Shown in pieces: positions 50,558 to 59,812 of a stretch of 64,000 nucleotides of DNA. Position numbers and translations under genes: made by a program. Positions within the stretch are counted from its first letter, which is position 1. Each line of letters starts with the position of its first letter. The notes under the pieces are model-generated. The model worked only from the letters and a program-made list of their open reading frames with translations, ran no database searches and had not been told where the DNA came from. Source of the DNA: an uncultured Pelagibacteraceae bacterium (GTDB lineage: Bacteria; Pseudomonadota; Alphaproteobacteria; Pelagibacterales; Pelagibacteraceae); NCBI GenBank assembly GCA_902561095.1, contig CACEOF010000001.1, forward strand, positions 107,256 through 171,255. The letters run 5' to 3'.

Positions 50558-51358
50558 TTAATGTTTGAAAAGATTTCCATATATATAGCTCTGAATGCTT
50601 TTTGCTAACCCTGTTTCTATATTACATTCAACAACAACACCACTCAAAGTAGCATCACCAATAGCTGGGAAATGTTTGACAGATTTTTTTTTTAAAAATC
50701 TATTTAAGGAATTTTCTTTATTCATGCCGATAACTGAGTCATAGTCACCACACATTCCAGCGTCAGTTTGATATCCTGTACCACTATTTAAAATTCTTGC
50801 ATCATTGGTTGGAATATGAGTATGAGTCCCAACTACAAGTGTCGCTTTACCATCAAAAAAATGACCAATAGCATTTTTTTCACTTGTAATCTCTCCATGA
50901 AAATCAACAACAAGTATATCGTAATCTTCTTTTAATTTATTCTCATTTAAAAATTTCTTTGAAACTTCAAAAACATCTTCAGATTTTTTCATAAATACAT
51001 TTCCCATGAGGTTTAAAACACCAATTTTTATGTTTTTGTCTGTTTTATAAATATTAAATCCTTTGCCTGGTGCAGGTTCAAAAAGATTTTTAGGACGTAA
51101 TAACCTTTCTTCTTTATTAATATATTCCATAATTTCTTTTTGATCCCAAACATGGTTTCCTGTTGTAATAACATTTACTCCACAATTAAAAAAATCTTTA
51201 CATATTTCTTTTGTAAGCCCTACCCCTTGAGATGCAGCATTTTCACCATTAACAATTACAAAATCAATATTTTTTGATTTAATTTCACTCAAGAGATTAT
51301 TGGTCAACTTTGAAGAACCAGCAACACCCACCACATCCCCCAAAAATAATATTTTCAT
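50558..51358 (-). CDS. YmdB-like metallophosphoesterase
   Basis: A 266-residue calcineurin-type phosphoesterase of the YmdB family (TIGR00282), reported to hydrolyse cyclic nucleotides in other bacteria. Metal-binding residues are seen in ILFLGDVVGVAG, VNGENAASQGVGLT, TTGNHVWDQKEI, VDFHGEITSEKNA and GTHTHIPTNDARIL. It starts at the last base of the cyclo-ligase stop codon and ends 10 nt before yebC. Its role in this organism is unknown. Confidence 0.9.
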   Translation of the reverse strand: MKILFLGDVVGVAGSSKLTNNLLSEIKSKNIDFVIVNGENAASQGVGLTKEICKDFFNCGVNVITTGNHVWDQKEIMEYINKEERLLRPKNLFEPAPGKGFNIYKTDKNIKIGVLNLMGNVFMKKSEDVFEVSKKFLNENKLKEDYDILVVDFHGEITSEKNAIGHFFDGKATLVVGTHTHIPTNDARILNSGTGYQTDAGMCGDYDSVIGMNKENSLNRFLKKKSVKHFPAIGDATLSGVVVECNIETGLAKSIQSYIYGNLFKH

Positions 51359-51900
51359 TAAATAATATCTTTCTCAGTTATAATTAAATCTAATTTTTTG
51401 TCATACTTATTTATTGGTATTGTTTTTAATTTTTGAAAAGAAAAAGCAAGACCAATTTTTAGTATATTTTTTTTTTTTGATATTTTTTGAATGTAACGGT
51501 CATAGAAACCACCTCCATAACCTAATCTATTTAATTCTTTATCAAATGCTACCAAAGGAACAAATAAAATATCAGGGTAAACTCTATCACTAGCAACCGG
51601 TTCTGGGATACCGTATTTATTTAGTATTAAAGGATCATTTTTATACCATTTATAAAATTCCATTTGACTTTTATTTTTAATTTTTGGTAGTGAAATTGTT
51701 GAACCTTTTTTAAAAAAATAATTTAAAATTTTCAAATCGTCAATCTCATAGTTTGTTGGGTAATACCCACCAATAATTTTTAAATTATAATTTTTTTTGT
51801 TAAGATACGAATAAATATTACTTGGTTTTATACTGATTAACTTTTTTGAATTATTTTTTCTTACTTTTAATAATTTATCTCTTAACTTTGATTTAATCAC
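51358..51900 (-). CDS. 5-formyltetrahydrofolate cyclo-ligase
   Basis: Converts 5-formyl-THF to 5,10-methenyl-THF with ATP. It is 180 residues, with GGYYPTNYEID near residues 44-54, PEPVASDRVYPDILFVPLVAFDKELNRLGYGGGFYDRYI, the family's diagnostic block, and IGLAFSFQ. Translation starts at a GTG (51898-51900), 4 nt after zapA, and the gene shares a base with the phosphoesterase gene. The zapA/cyclo-ligase pairing is common; the 6S RNA gene often found between them is absent here. Confidence 0.93.
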   Translation of the reverse strand: MIKSKLRDKLLKVRKNNSKKLISIKPSNIYSYLNKKNYNLKIIGGYYPTNYEIDDLKILNYFFKKGSTISLPKIKNKSQMEFYKWYKNDPLILNKYGIPEPVASDRVYPDILFVPLVAFDKELNRLGYGGGFYDRYIQKISKKKNILKIGLAFSFQKLKTIPINKYDKKLDLIITEKDII

Positions 51901-51904
51901 AAAT

Positions 51905-52351
51905 TTATTTGGATAGATTGTCTATTTTTGCATTTTTGACAAAATTTGATATTTGATTAGCTGCTTCATCGATTAACTGTTCATATTTTTTCTGATTATT
52001 CTCAATTTCAATTTTGAAATCTTCATGATTTAAATTAAGTTTCTTTATTTCATCCTCTTTTTTATCTCGATACTCATAAATTAAAGATTTAAGCTCTTTA
52101 AATTTGTTTGATAAATCTTTGAATTCATTTTTTCTTTGTTCAACCTTTTTTTTGGTATCATAATATTCATCCATTATTTTAACTGCTGTAATTAGCAGAA
52201 GTTTATTCTCACCTAGGTTGCCTAAATCATTTTTTAAATTATTAAACTTTTGACTAATTTTAATAAGTAATTCTTCCAGGTGTTCTTCCTGTCCGTCCTC
52301 ACAAGACAAGATGAATTCTTTATTATTAAATTTAATTGTTACATTTGCCAT
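51905..52351 (-). CDS. zapA: Cell division protein ZapA
   Basis: FtsZ-ring associated protein. It is 148 residues. The N-terminal ZapA fold shows VTIKFNNKEFILSCEDGQEEHLEELL and KLLLITAVKIMDEYYDTKKKVEQ; the rest (about residues 75-140) is a long coiled coil rich in Lys, Glu and Leu. It is longer than E. coli ZapA (109). It overlaps the upstream coiled-coil gene by 13 nt. Confidence 0.9.
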   Translation of the reverse strand: MANVTIKFNNKEFILSCEDGQEEHLEELLIKISQKFNNLKNDLGNLGENKLLLITAVKIMDEYYDTKKKVEQRKNEFKDLSNKFKELKSLIYEYRDKKEDEIKKLNLNHEDFKIEIENNQKKYEQLIDEAANQISNFVKNAKIDNLSK

Positions 52352-52662
52352 TTATCAATTTCTTCCAATAGGGTATCTGTTTCTTGATTTAATTCATCAA
52401 TTTTTTCGGAAAACTCGATTTGCTTTCTTTGCTCTTGTTTTTCTTTATTTTTAATTTCCTCAATTTTTTTAGTCAGCAAGCTATGCTCCACTAATAGTTC
52501 TTTGTATTTATTTTCTAACTCATTTTTTTCAATTTCTAATTGATTTTTTTGTTTATTTAAATTTTCAATATTATTTTGTAATTCTGGATTAGTTAGGTCC
52601 AAATTTTTTAATTGATCTAAAACTAAAATTAATTTTTTTTCTTTTTCGTTTATAGAATTCAT
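52339..52662 (-). CDS. Small coiled-coil protein upstream of zapA
   Basis: A 107-residue protein that is almost entirely predicted coiled coil, rich in Lys, Glu, Leu and Asn, from NEKEKKLILVLDQLKNL to LLEEIDKWQM. No catalytic motif or membrane segment. It overlaps zapA by 13 nt and is transcribed first. Alphaproteobacteria often carry a small coiled-coil gene (DUF4164 type) at this position, so a division-ring role is likely but unproven; low-complexity sequence makes family assignment unsafe. Confidence 0.75.
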   Translation of the reverse strand: MNSINEKEKKLILVLDQLKNLDLTNPELQNNIENLNKQKNQLEIEKNELENKYKELLVEHSLLTKKIEEIKNKEKQEQRKQIEFSEKIDELNQETDTLLEEIDKWQM

Positions 52663-52713
52663 ATATATAGATATAGTAATAAATAGATTCTTCTTAGTCT
52701 AGTCAGGATAATT

Positions 52714-54672
52714 TTGAATAAACTACATAATGATTTAGCAAATTGCATCAGATTTTTGTCAATAGATGCAGTGCAAAAAGCTAATTCTGGTCACCCAGGT
52801 ATGCCTATGGGTATGGCAGATGTTGCAACTGTACTTTTTAGGAGTTTTTTAAGATTTAATCCTAGGAATCCAAATTGGATAAATAGAGATAGATTCGTTT
52901 TATCCGCGGGTCATGGATCAATGCTGTTGTACTCTTTACTATTCTTAACTGGATATAAGAGTATTTCATTAAATAGTATAAAAAATTTCAGACAGCTAAA
53001 CTCAATATGTGCTGGTCATCCTGAGTACCATCCAAATTCAGGTATAGAAACTACAACAGGGCCTTTGGGACAAGGAATAGCAAACGCAGTAGGGTTTGCA
53101 ATTTCAGAAGAAATTTTAAAAAAAAAATTAGGTAATGGTTTAATTGATCACAAAACTTATGTTTTAGTTGGAGATGGTTGTTTGATGGAAGGAATAAGTC
53201 ATGAGGCAATGAGCTTAGCAGGACATTTGAAACTTAAAAATTTAGTAATGCTGTTTGATAATAATTCTATTTCAATTGATGGTCCAACTAATCTTACTGT
53301 TTCAGATAATTTTAAAAAAAGATTTGAAGGTTATGGTTGGGATTACATTTTAATAAATGGACATAATGAAAAAGAAATATTTAAAGCATTAAAAAATGTT
53401 CAAAAAGCAAAAAAACCAACTGTAATTTCATGTAAAACAAAAATCGGGTACGGTTCACCTAATAAATCAGGTAAGGCGTCCTCTCATGGAAGCCCTCTAG
53501 GTTTAGAAGAAGTTGAACTTGTTAGAAAAACTTTAAATTGGAATTATAAAACTTTTTATATTCCAAATAAATATTTGAAAGAGTGGAGAAAAATTGGTCA
53601 AAAAGGAGAAGCTAAAGAAAAAAAATGGATAAAGATATTTAACAAAAACAGGACAAAAATTAAAAACTTAACAAAAAATAATTTAACAAGTGTATTAAAA
53701 AGAGAAAAAAGAAATGCAATAAAAAATCCTAAAAATTTGGCTACGAGGAAATGTTCAGAAATGACACTTAATGCATTAACTAGCCAAAATCATAACTTAA
53801 TAGGTGGCTCTGCTGATTTAGCAGGATCTAATAATACAAAAACAAAACACCATAAAATAATTAAACCTGGAGATTTCAGTGGAGATTATATTCATTACGG
53901 AGTAAGAGAGCATGGGATGAGTGGAATAATGAATGGTATCGCACTCTATGGCAATTTAATTCCATACGGTGGAACTTTTTTAATATTTTCAGATTATTGC
54001 AAACCTTCAATAAGATTATCTGCACTAATGCAAAAAAGAGTAATATATATAATGACACATGACTCTATAGGGCTTGGAGAAGACGGGCCAACTCATCAGC
54101 CAATTGAACAACTCTCAGGTCTGAGATCAATCCCCAATTTAAATGTTTTTAGACCAGCGGACAGAGTCGAAACAATAGAATGTTGGGAACATGCTCTAAA
54201 AAGCTCTAAGACACCAAGTATTATATCATTAACAAGGCAAGGTCTAAATCCAATAAGAAAATCATTTACGAATGTAAATAAGTGTTCATTAGGAGCCTAT
54301 GAGGTTTTAAGAACTAGTAAAAAAATTAATTTAACAATATTTGCAACTGGGTCTGAGGTTAATTTAGCAATTGATACTAGTCATAAATTAGCCAAAGATA
54401 AGATATACTCTAAGGTCATATCTATGCCATCTATGGAACTTTTCGACTTGCAGTCAAAATTATATAAAAATAAAATTTTGAATGAAACTAAATTTAAAAT
54501 TTCAATAGAAGCTGGATCAGGTGATCATTGGAAAAAATACATAGGTAGTTCAGGTACAACATTTGGAATTAATCAATTTGGCAAGAGTGCTCCCTATAAA
54601 GATATTTTCAAACACTTTGGACTAACTGTTTCAAATATAGCTAGTAAAACAAAGAAGATAGTAGGATATTAG
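52714..54672 (+). CDS. tkt: Transketolase
   Basis: TPP-dependent two-carbon transfer in the pentose phosphate network. It is 652 residues. RFLSIDAVQKANSGHPGMPMGMADVATVLF marks the N-terminus, the TPP motif is GDGCLMEGISHEAMSLAGHLKLKNLVMLFDNN in outline, and YGVREHGMSGIMNGIALYG holds the catalytic Glu. THDSIGLGEDGPTHQPIEQL follows. The start is a TTG at 52714 with an AGGA Shine-Dalgarno at 52705-52708; no ATG fits the conserved N-terminus. It heads tkt-gap-pgk-fba and is divergent from the coiled-coil gene. Confidence 0.96.
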   Translation: MNKLHNDLANCIRFLSIDAVQKANSGHPGMPMGMADVATVLFRSFLRFNPRNPNWINRDRFVLSAGHGSMLLYSLLFLTGYKSISLNSIKNFRQLNSICAGHPEYHPNSGIETTTGPLGQGIANAVGFAISEEILKKKLGNGLIDHKTYVLVGDGCLMEGISHEAMSLAGHLKLKNLVMLFDNNSISIDGPTNLTVSDNFKKRFEGYGWDYILINGHNEKEIFKALKNVQKAKKPTVISCKTKIGYGSPNKSGKASSHGSPLGLEEVELVRKTLNWNYKTFYIPNKYLKEWRKIGQKGEAKEKKWIKIFNKNRTKIKNLTKNNLTSVLKREKRNAIKNPKNLATRKCSEMTLNALTSQNHNLIGGSADLAGSNNTKTKHHKIIKPGDFSGDYIHYGVREHGMSGIMNGIALYGNLIPYGGTFLIFSDYCKPSIRLSALMQKRVIYIMTHDSIGLGEDGPTHQPIEQLSGLRSIPNLNVFRPADRVETIECWEHALKSSKTPSIISLTRQGLNPIRKSFTNVNKCSLGAYEVLRTSKKINLTIFATGSEVNLAIDTSHKLAKDKIYSKVISMPSMELFDLQSKLYKNKILNETKFKISIEAGSGDHWKKYIGSSGTTFGINQFGKSAPYKDIFKHFGLTVSNIASKTKKIVGY

Positions 54673-54674
54673 CC

Positions 54675-55682
54675 ATGGCAATTAAGATTGGGATCAATGG
54701 AATGGGTAGAATTGGTCGTATGATTGCTAGATCAATTTTTGAGAGTAAAAATAAAAATTTAAAAATTCAACATATTAATAACAGATCAAATTTAGAAACT
54801 ACTTGTAAATTAATCAAATACGACTCGATTCATGGAAAATTTAATGCTGATCTTAAATTTGATCAGAAACATTTAATAATAAATAAACAAAAAATTTCAT
54901 TTTCTCAAGAGCCGATGATCGAAAAAATCAATTGGAAAAAATACGATGTTGACTATGTTTTAGAATGCACTGGTAAATTTAATTCTAAAGAAAAACTTCA
55001 AGCCCACATAAAAAATGGAGCGAAAAAAGTAATAGTTTCTGCTCCATGTAAAAATGCAGATAAAACTATAGTTTTTGGTGTTAACGAATACAGTTTATCT
55101 AAAAAAGATAAGATTATCTCAGCCGCATCCTGTACTACTAATTGTTTGGCACCAGTTGTAAATGTAATTCACAAAAAATTTGAAATTGAAAAAGGTTTTA
55201 TGACAACGATTCATTCGTTTACTAGTGACCAAAGAATTTTAGATAATTCTCACAAAGATCCAAGAAGAGCACGATCTGCAAGTCAGTCAATTGTTCCTAC
55301 ATCAACAGGAGCATCAAAAACAATAGGTGAAATAATTCCAGCTTTGAAAGGTAAATTAGAAGGAGTAGCAATGAGAGTGCCCACACCAAATGTTTCACTT
55401 GTAGAGTTAGTATTTTGTACAAAAAAACAAATTGATGTTAAGAATATTAATAATGCTTTTGAAGTGGCTTCAAAAAAAGAATTAAAAAAAATTTTAGAAG
55501 TTACAAATGAAAAATTAGTTTCAGTTGATTTTAATCATAATTCAGCCTCTGCAATTATTGATGCTTCTTTAACAAAGGTAGTTGGAACCAATATGGGAAA
55601 AATTTCAGCTTGGTATGATAACGAATGGGGCTTTTCCAATAGGATGTGCGACATAGCTGAAAATTTGCATAAAATCTCTTAA
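54675..55682 (+). CDS. gap: Glyceraldehyde-3-phosphate dehydrogenase
   Basis: Reversible oxidation of GAP to 1,3-bisphosphoglycerate. It is 335 residues. INGMGRIGRMIARSIFE is the Rossmann loop, SAASCTTNCLAP holds catalytic Cys153, and TIHSFTSDQRILDNSHKDPRRARSASQSIVPTSTGASKTIGEIIPAL is the conserved catalytic-domain block in outline. The C-terminus has WYDNEWGFSNRM. It follows tkt by 2 nt and its TAA overlaps the pgk ATG (TAATG). Confidence 0.97.
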   Translation: MAIKIGINGMGRIGRMIARSIFESKNKNLKIQHINNRSNLETTCKLIKYDSIHGKFNADLKFDQKHLIINKQKISFSQEPMIEKINWKKYDVDYVLECTGKFNSKEKLQAHIKNGAKKVIVSAPCKNADKTIVFGVNEYSLSKKDKIISAASCTTNCLAPVVNVIHKKFEIEKGFMTTIHSFTSDQRILDNSHKDPRRARSASQSIVPTSTGASKTIGEIIPALKGKLEGVAMRVPTPNVSLVELVFCTKKQIDVKNINNAFEVASKKELKKILEVTNEKLVSVDFNHNSASAIIDASLTKVVGTNMGKISAWYDNEWGFSNRMCDIAENLHKIS

Positions 55683-56860
55683 TGAGAAGTATTAAAAATC
55701 AAAAAAATCTCCATGGTAAAAAAGTATTGCTGAGACTAGACTTAAACGTTCCTTTAATTAAGGGAAAAATAAGTGACACAACAAGGATAGATAAAATTTT
55801 ACCTACTTTGAAATTTCTTAATAAAAAAAAAGCTAAAATTATTATATTGTCACATGTAGGTCGGCCAAAAGGTAAATTTGTAAAAAAGCTCTCATTAGAA
55901 CCAATTTGTGAAAATTTAAAAGATCAATTAGGTTTAAATGTGAAACTAATTACACAGAATGTAAATGAAATTAAAAATAAGTATTTCTTTGATAACTTTG
56001 ATGAAGAAATATTAATGTTAGAAAATATTAGGTTTTATAAGGAGGAAGAAAAAAATGATAAAAAATTTGCAAAGCACCTCGCAAGTTTTGGTGATCTTTA
56101 TGTAAATGATGCTTTCTCTTGCTCACATCGCTCACACGCGTCAATTGTTGGAATTTCTAAATTCCTACCATCATTTTCTGGACTACAAATAGATTTAGAA
56201 GTTTACGCTTTAACTAAAATTACAACGCATATCAAAAAACCTATATCCTGTATAATTGGGGGTTCTAAGATTTCAACCAAAATTAATATTATTAGAAATT
56301 TAATACCCAAATTTGATAATGTTATCGTAGTTGGTGGAATGGCTAATAGTTTTATTGAGTACTTAGGTCATAATATTGGAAAATCTATTAGAGAAAAAAA
56401 TTGTGAACTAATTATTGAAGAAATTATTTCTCTCTCAAAAAAACAAAAATGTAAAATAATTTATCCAGAAGATGTGTTTGTATCTAAAAATTTAAATGGA
56501 TCACGTAAAAAAAAAGAATTGAAAAAAATATTGAGTGATGAAATGATTTTGGACATCGGCCCGAAAACTATAAGAAAAATAATAAATATTATTGATAAAA
56601 GTAGGACTATATTGTGGAACGGACCAGCAGGATACTTTGAAAACCCTCATTTTGCTGAAGGAAGCACTCAAATTGCAAAAAAAATAATTAAGAATAATAA
56701 ATCGAATAAAATATTTTCAGTTGTAGGTGGAGGAGATACGGTTTCATTTTTAAGAAGTATAAATGCTTTGGATAGCTTTAACTTTGTTTCAACTGCAGGT
56801 GGAGCTTTTTTAGAATATCTTGAAGGTAAAAAACTTCCTGGTATAACCGCCCTAAATTAG
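55682..56860 (+). CDS. pgk: Phosphoglycerate kinase
   Basis: Interconverts 1,3-bisphosphoglycerate and 3-phosphoglycerate. It is 392 residues, with KKVLLRLDLNVPLIKGKISD at the N-terminus, LSHVGRPKGKF, NDAFSCSHRSHAS (family NDAFGTAHRAHAS), GGSKISTKI, GGMANSF, WNGPAGYFE and GGGDTVSFL. Several positions differ slightly from the textbook motifs, but the substrate- and nucleotide-binding residues look intact. It lies in the tkt-gap-pgk-fba run, 3 nt before fba. Confidence 0.97.
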   Translation: MRSIKNQKNLHGKKVLLRLDLNVPLIKGKISDTTRIDKILPTLKFLNKKKAKIIILSHVGRPKGKFVKKLSLEPICENLKDQLGLNVKLITQNVNEIKNKYFFDNFDEEILMLENIRFYKEEEKNDKKFAKHLASFGDLYVNDAFSCSHRSHASIVGISKFLPSFSGLQIDLEVYALTKITTHIKKPISCIIGGSKISTKINIIRNLIPKFDNVIVVGGMANSFIEYLGHNIGKSIREKNCELIIEEIISLSKKQKCKIIYPEDVFVSKNLNGSRKKKELKKILSDEMILDIGPKTIRKIINIIDKSRTILWNGPAGYFENPHFAEGSTQIAKKIIKNNKSNKIFSVVGGGDTVSFLRSINALDSFNFVSTAGGAFLEYLEGKKLPGITALN

Positions 56861-56863
56861 AAA

Positions 56864-57874
56864 ATGTCAGAACTAAATAAAATTGCACTTAAAATAATTT
56901 CTAACGGTAAAGGTATTCTTGCTGCAGATGAAAGCAATGGTACTATGACTAAAAGACTTAAAGCAGTTAATGTAAACTCAACTGCAGAAAATAGACTTTT
57001 GTTTAGGGAAATTCTTTTATCATCTGAATGTATGAAGGATTGTATTGGAGGAGTTATACTTTATGATGAAACAATAAACCAAACTACAAGTTTTGGAAAA
57101 TCAATCCCTGACCTAATTTCCTCGTCGGGTGCTGTGCCAGGAATTAAAGTTGATACAGGTGCTAAAGTTTTAGCAAATTCTTCTGAAGAAAAAATTACTG
57201 AGGGTTTAGATAATCTTAGAGATAGATTGAAAAAATATTATCAACTTGGGGCAAGATTTACAAAATGGAGGGGTGTTTTCACTATTAGTGATAATTATCC
57301 AACAAAGCTAGCGATAAATAGCAACGCTCATGCACTTGCTAGATACTCAGCTCTAGTGCAGGAAAGTGGTATGGTTCCAATAGTAGAGCCTGAGCTATTA
57401 ATGGATGGAGAACATACTTCAGATGTTTGCTTTAGCAAAACATCAGAAGTTATACAAAAATGTTTTGAAGAATTAATCTTACATAAAGTAGATCTTTCTG
57501 GAGTTATTTTGAAACCAAATATGATATTATCTGGCAATCAGTCAAAAGAAAAAATATCTAGTCAAGAAGTTTCAAAAAAAACACTTGAGTGTCTTAAAAA
57601 TTCAGTTCCTAGTGAAGTACCTGGAATTGCTTTTTTATCAGGTGGTCAATCTGAATTGGAAGCAACAGAAAATTTAGATTTAATAAATAAAAATAATAAT
57701 ACTAATTTCATTATGACTTACTCATTTGGAAGAGCCCTACAACAAAGTGCTCTAAAGTTGTGGTCTAAAAATATAAAAGATCTAAAAACAACTCAAAGAA
57801 CTTTTAATCACAGAGCTAAAATGTGTACATTGGCTGCTCAGGGAAAATGGGCAAATGAACTTGAAAATAAATAA
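56864..57874 (+). CDS. fba: Fructose-bisphosphate aldolase, class I
   Basis: Schiff-base aldolase cleaving or forming fructose 1,6-bisphosphate. It is 336 residues. GKGILAADESNGTMTKRL is near the N-terminus, ARFTKWRGVFTI follows, and the Schiff-base Lys217 lies in GVILKPNMIL, then FLSGGQSELEAT. The eukaryote-like class I type does not need metal, in contrast to E. coli FbaA. It overlaps the thiE gene by 20 nt. With gap and pgk it probably serves gluconeogenesis. Confidence 0.95.
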   Translation: MSELNKIALKIISNGKGILAADESNGTMTKRLKAVNVNSTAENRLLFREILLSSECMKDCIGGVILYDETINQTTSFGKSIPDLISSSGAVPGIKVDTGAKVLANSSEEKITEGLDNLRDRLKKYYQLGARFTKWRGVFTISDNYPTKLAINSNAHALARYSALVQESGMVPIVEPELLMDGEHTSDVCFSKTSEVIQKCFEELILHKVDLSGVILKPNMILSGNQSKEKISSQEVSKKTLECLKNSVPSEVPGIAFLSGGQSELEATENLDLINKNNNTNFIMTYSFGRALQQSALKLWSKNIKDLKTTQRTFNHRAKMCTLAAQGKWANELENK

Positions 57875-58475
57875 AAAAAAATTTATTTATCTTATTTCGC
57901 CAAATAAAATATCTAAAAAATTTTATAAAGATCTTCAAAAGATACTAGAAACTAGAAAAATTAAGTTTTTTCAACTGAGACTCAAAAAATATTCATTAAA
58001 ACAAAAAATTCTAATTGGAAGAAAAATAAAAGTTTTCTGTAAAAAAAATAAAGTTAAATTTTTAATCAATGATGATCCATCACTAGCATTAACATTAGGT
58101 GCTGATGGCTGTCACCTAGGCCAAAAAGACATGGATATAAAAGATGCTAAGAAGATTATTGGAAAAAAAATTATAGGTGTTACATGCCATAATTCTCTAA
58201 GTTTAGCTAAAAAAGCAATTAGGGCTAATGCAAGCTATTTAGCCTTTGGAGCTTTTTATTCTTCAAGCACTAAAAAAACCAAACATGTGGCAAATATCAA
58301 AATTTTAAATAAGATTAAGAAAATTACTAAAACACCAATTGTTGCTATTGGAGGTATTAATTCTGAAAATTATAAAAAACTGTTATTGAATAATGCAAAT
58401 TTTTTAGCTATCTCAAGCTACATTTGGAATAATAAAAAATATAAACCTATAGAAGCTTTAGAAAAATTAAAATGA
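57855..58475 (+). CDS. thiE: Thiamine-phosphate synthase (ThiE/TenI family)
   Basis: Joins HMP-PP and THZ-P to thiamine phosphate if it is a true ThiE. It is 206 residues: an N-terminal KFIYLISPNKISKKFYKDLQ segment, QLRLKKYS, FLINDDPSLALTLGADGCHLGQKDM, IIGVTCHN, YLAFGAFYSSSTKKTK (family GPVFPTxTK) and VAIGGIN. The family pattern is clear, though TenI, an isomerase, has the same fold. The ATG lies 20 nt inside fba, and the gene overlaps efp by 4 nt. Confidence 0.85.
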   Translation: MNLKINKKKFIYLISPNKISKKFYKDLQKILETRKIKFFQLRLKKYSLKQKILIGRKIKVFCKKNKVKFLINDDPSLALTLGADGCHLGQKDMDIKDAKKIIGKKIIGVTCHNSLSLAKKAIRANASYLAFGAFYSSSTKKTKHVANIKILNKIKKITKTPIVAIGGINSENYKKLLLNNANFLAISSYIWNNKKYKPIEALEKLK

Positions 58476-59032
58476 AAATTAACGCTGGTGAGATAAGAGT
58501 TGGAATGCTTTTAGAATATAAAAATGATTTATGGCAAGTTTTAAAAACTCAGCATGTTAAACCAGGTAAAGGCGGTGCCTTTGCACAAGTTGAAATGAAA
58601 AGTGTGGGAAAAAATACAAAGTTAAATGAGAGATTTAGGTCAAGTGAAACTGTTGAAAAGGCTTCTTTGGAAGAAACAAAATTTAATTACCTTTATGAGG
58701 ATGAAAGTTATTATTTTTTTATGAACCCAAACAGTTTTGAACAAATAGAAATTAAAAAAGATGAAGTTGGAGATCAAGGAAAGCTTTTATCGGAAAATCT
58801 TGAGGTTTCTGTAAATTTTTACAATGAAAATCCAATTTCGGTTGAACTGCCTAACCAAGTTAAATGTAAGATAGATACAACGGACGCAGCTTTAAAAGGA
58901 CAAACAGTTTCGTCTTCATATAAACCTGCGACGCTCGATAATGGATTGAATATTCAAGTACCTCCATTTATTGAGTCAGGGGACGAGGTAATAGTTGATA
59001 CAAGAAATTTAGAATATGTAAAAAAAATTTAG
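58472..59032 (+). CDS. efp: Translation elongation factor P
   Basis: Relieves ribosome stalling at polyproline. It is 186 residues with an N-terminal KOW-like domain: EIRVGMLLEYKNDLWQVLKTQHVKPGKGGAFAQVEMK in outline, with the conserved tip Lys33 in KPGKGGAF. The central and C-terminal OB domains include GLNIQVPPFIESGDEVIVDTR, the family signature. A Lys at the tip is the position modified by EpmA in E. coli; no modification gene is visible in the window. It overlaps thiE by 4 nt. Confidence 0.97.
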   Translation: MKINAGEIRVGMLLEYKNDLWQVLKTQHVKPGKGGAFAQVEMKSVGKNTKLNERFRSSETVEKASLEETKFNYLYEDESYYFFMNPNSFEQIEIKKDEVGDQGKLLSENLEVSVNFYNENPISVELPNQVKCKIDTTDAALKGQTVSSSYKPATLDNGLNIQVPPFIESGDEVIVDTRNLEYVKKI

Positions 59033-59036
59033 GTAT

Positions 59037-59777
59037 ATGATTTCAATATCCTCAAATCTTAATATTATGATAAAGGCTGCAGAAAAAGCATCTAAGTCGC
59101 TTATAAGAGATTTTGGAGAAGTTGAAAAACTACAAGTATCCAAAAAAGGACCTAGAGATTTTGTAACTAAAACTGATAAACGAGTAGAAAATATTATTAT
59201 TGAAGAACTCATTAAAACAAAAAAAAATTATTCATTTATTTCAGAAGAAATTGGAAAAATAAAAAATAAGGATGAGGATAATGTTTGGATTATTGACCCA
59301 ATTGATGGGACAACAAATTTCGTTCATGGTATTCCTCATTTTGCAATTTGCATTGCGTTACAATCTAAAAAAGAAATAGTAAGTGGTTTAATTTTTGATC
59401 CTATTAAAGATGAAATGTTTTTTGCTGAAAAAAATAAAGGTACTTATCTAAATAATCAAAGATTAAGAGTTTCAAAAAAAAATATTCTAGATGATTGTTT
59501 ATTTTCAAGTAACCATCAAGGAGTGAAATTTAGTAATTTTAATATGCGCTACACTGGTTGTGCAGCGTTAGATCTCGCATACGTGGCAGCTGGAAGATTT
59601 GATGGTTTCTTTTATAATGATATTAATCTTTGGGATGTAGCGGCTGGATCTTTAATGGTGCGGGAAGCTGGTGGGATTGTAAATGATCTAAATAAATTCA
59701 GCAATAATGCAATTAATGTTAGAGCCTCAAATGCTGGGATTAATGATAAAATGATGAAAGAATTAGAGAACTTTTAA
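59037..59777 (+). CDS. suhB: Inositol monophosphatase family protein (SuhB-like)
   Basis: Lithium-sensitive, Mg-dependent phosphatase family, active on inositol 1-phosphate or related substrates; SuhB also influences transcription of rRNA in E. coli. It is 246 residues: DFVTKTDKRVE, FISEEIG, then the metal motif WIIDPIDGTTNFVHGIPHFAICIAL, and LWDVAAGSLMVREAGGIV, the second signature. It lies 4 nt after efp. The physiological substrate is not determined by sequence. Confidence 0.93.
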   Translation: MISISSNLNIMIKAAEKASKSLIRDFGEVEKLQVSKKGPRDFVTKTDKRVENIIIEELIKTKKNYSFISEEIGKIKNKDEDNVWIIDPIDGTTNFVHGIPHFAICIALQSKKEIVSGLIFDPIKDEMFFAEKNKGTYLNNQRLRVSKKNILDDCLFSSNHQGVKFSNFNMRYTGCAALDLAYVAAGRFDGFFYNDINLWDVAAGSLMVREAGGIVNDLNKFSNNAINVRASNAGINDKMMKELENF

Positions 59778-59805
59778 TTGTGTTCTGAATTTCCTTTGCT
59801 ATAAG
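59778..59805 (+). promoter_or_regulatory. Candidate rpmE promoter
   Basis: TTGTGT (59778-59783), a 16-base spacer and TATAAG (59800-59805). The transcript would start about 7 bases later, essentially at the rpmE ATG (59813). The -35 is weak and chance matches are common in this A+T-rich DNA. Confidence 0.3.
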
Positions 59806-59812
59806 TCTCACT

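Noticed and set aside
51895..51910. 6S RNA gene between zapA and the cyclo-ligase gene
   Set aside because: This is a usual place for ssrS in proteobacteria, but the two genes are only 4 nt apart here.
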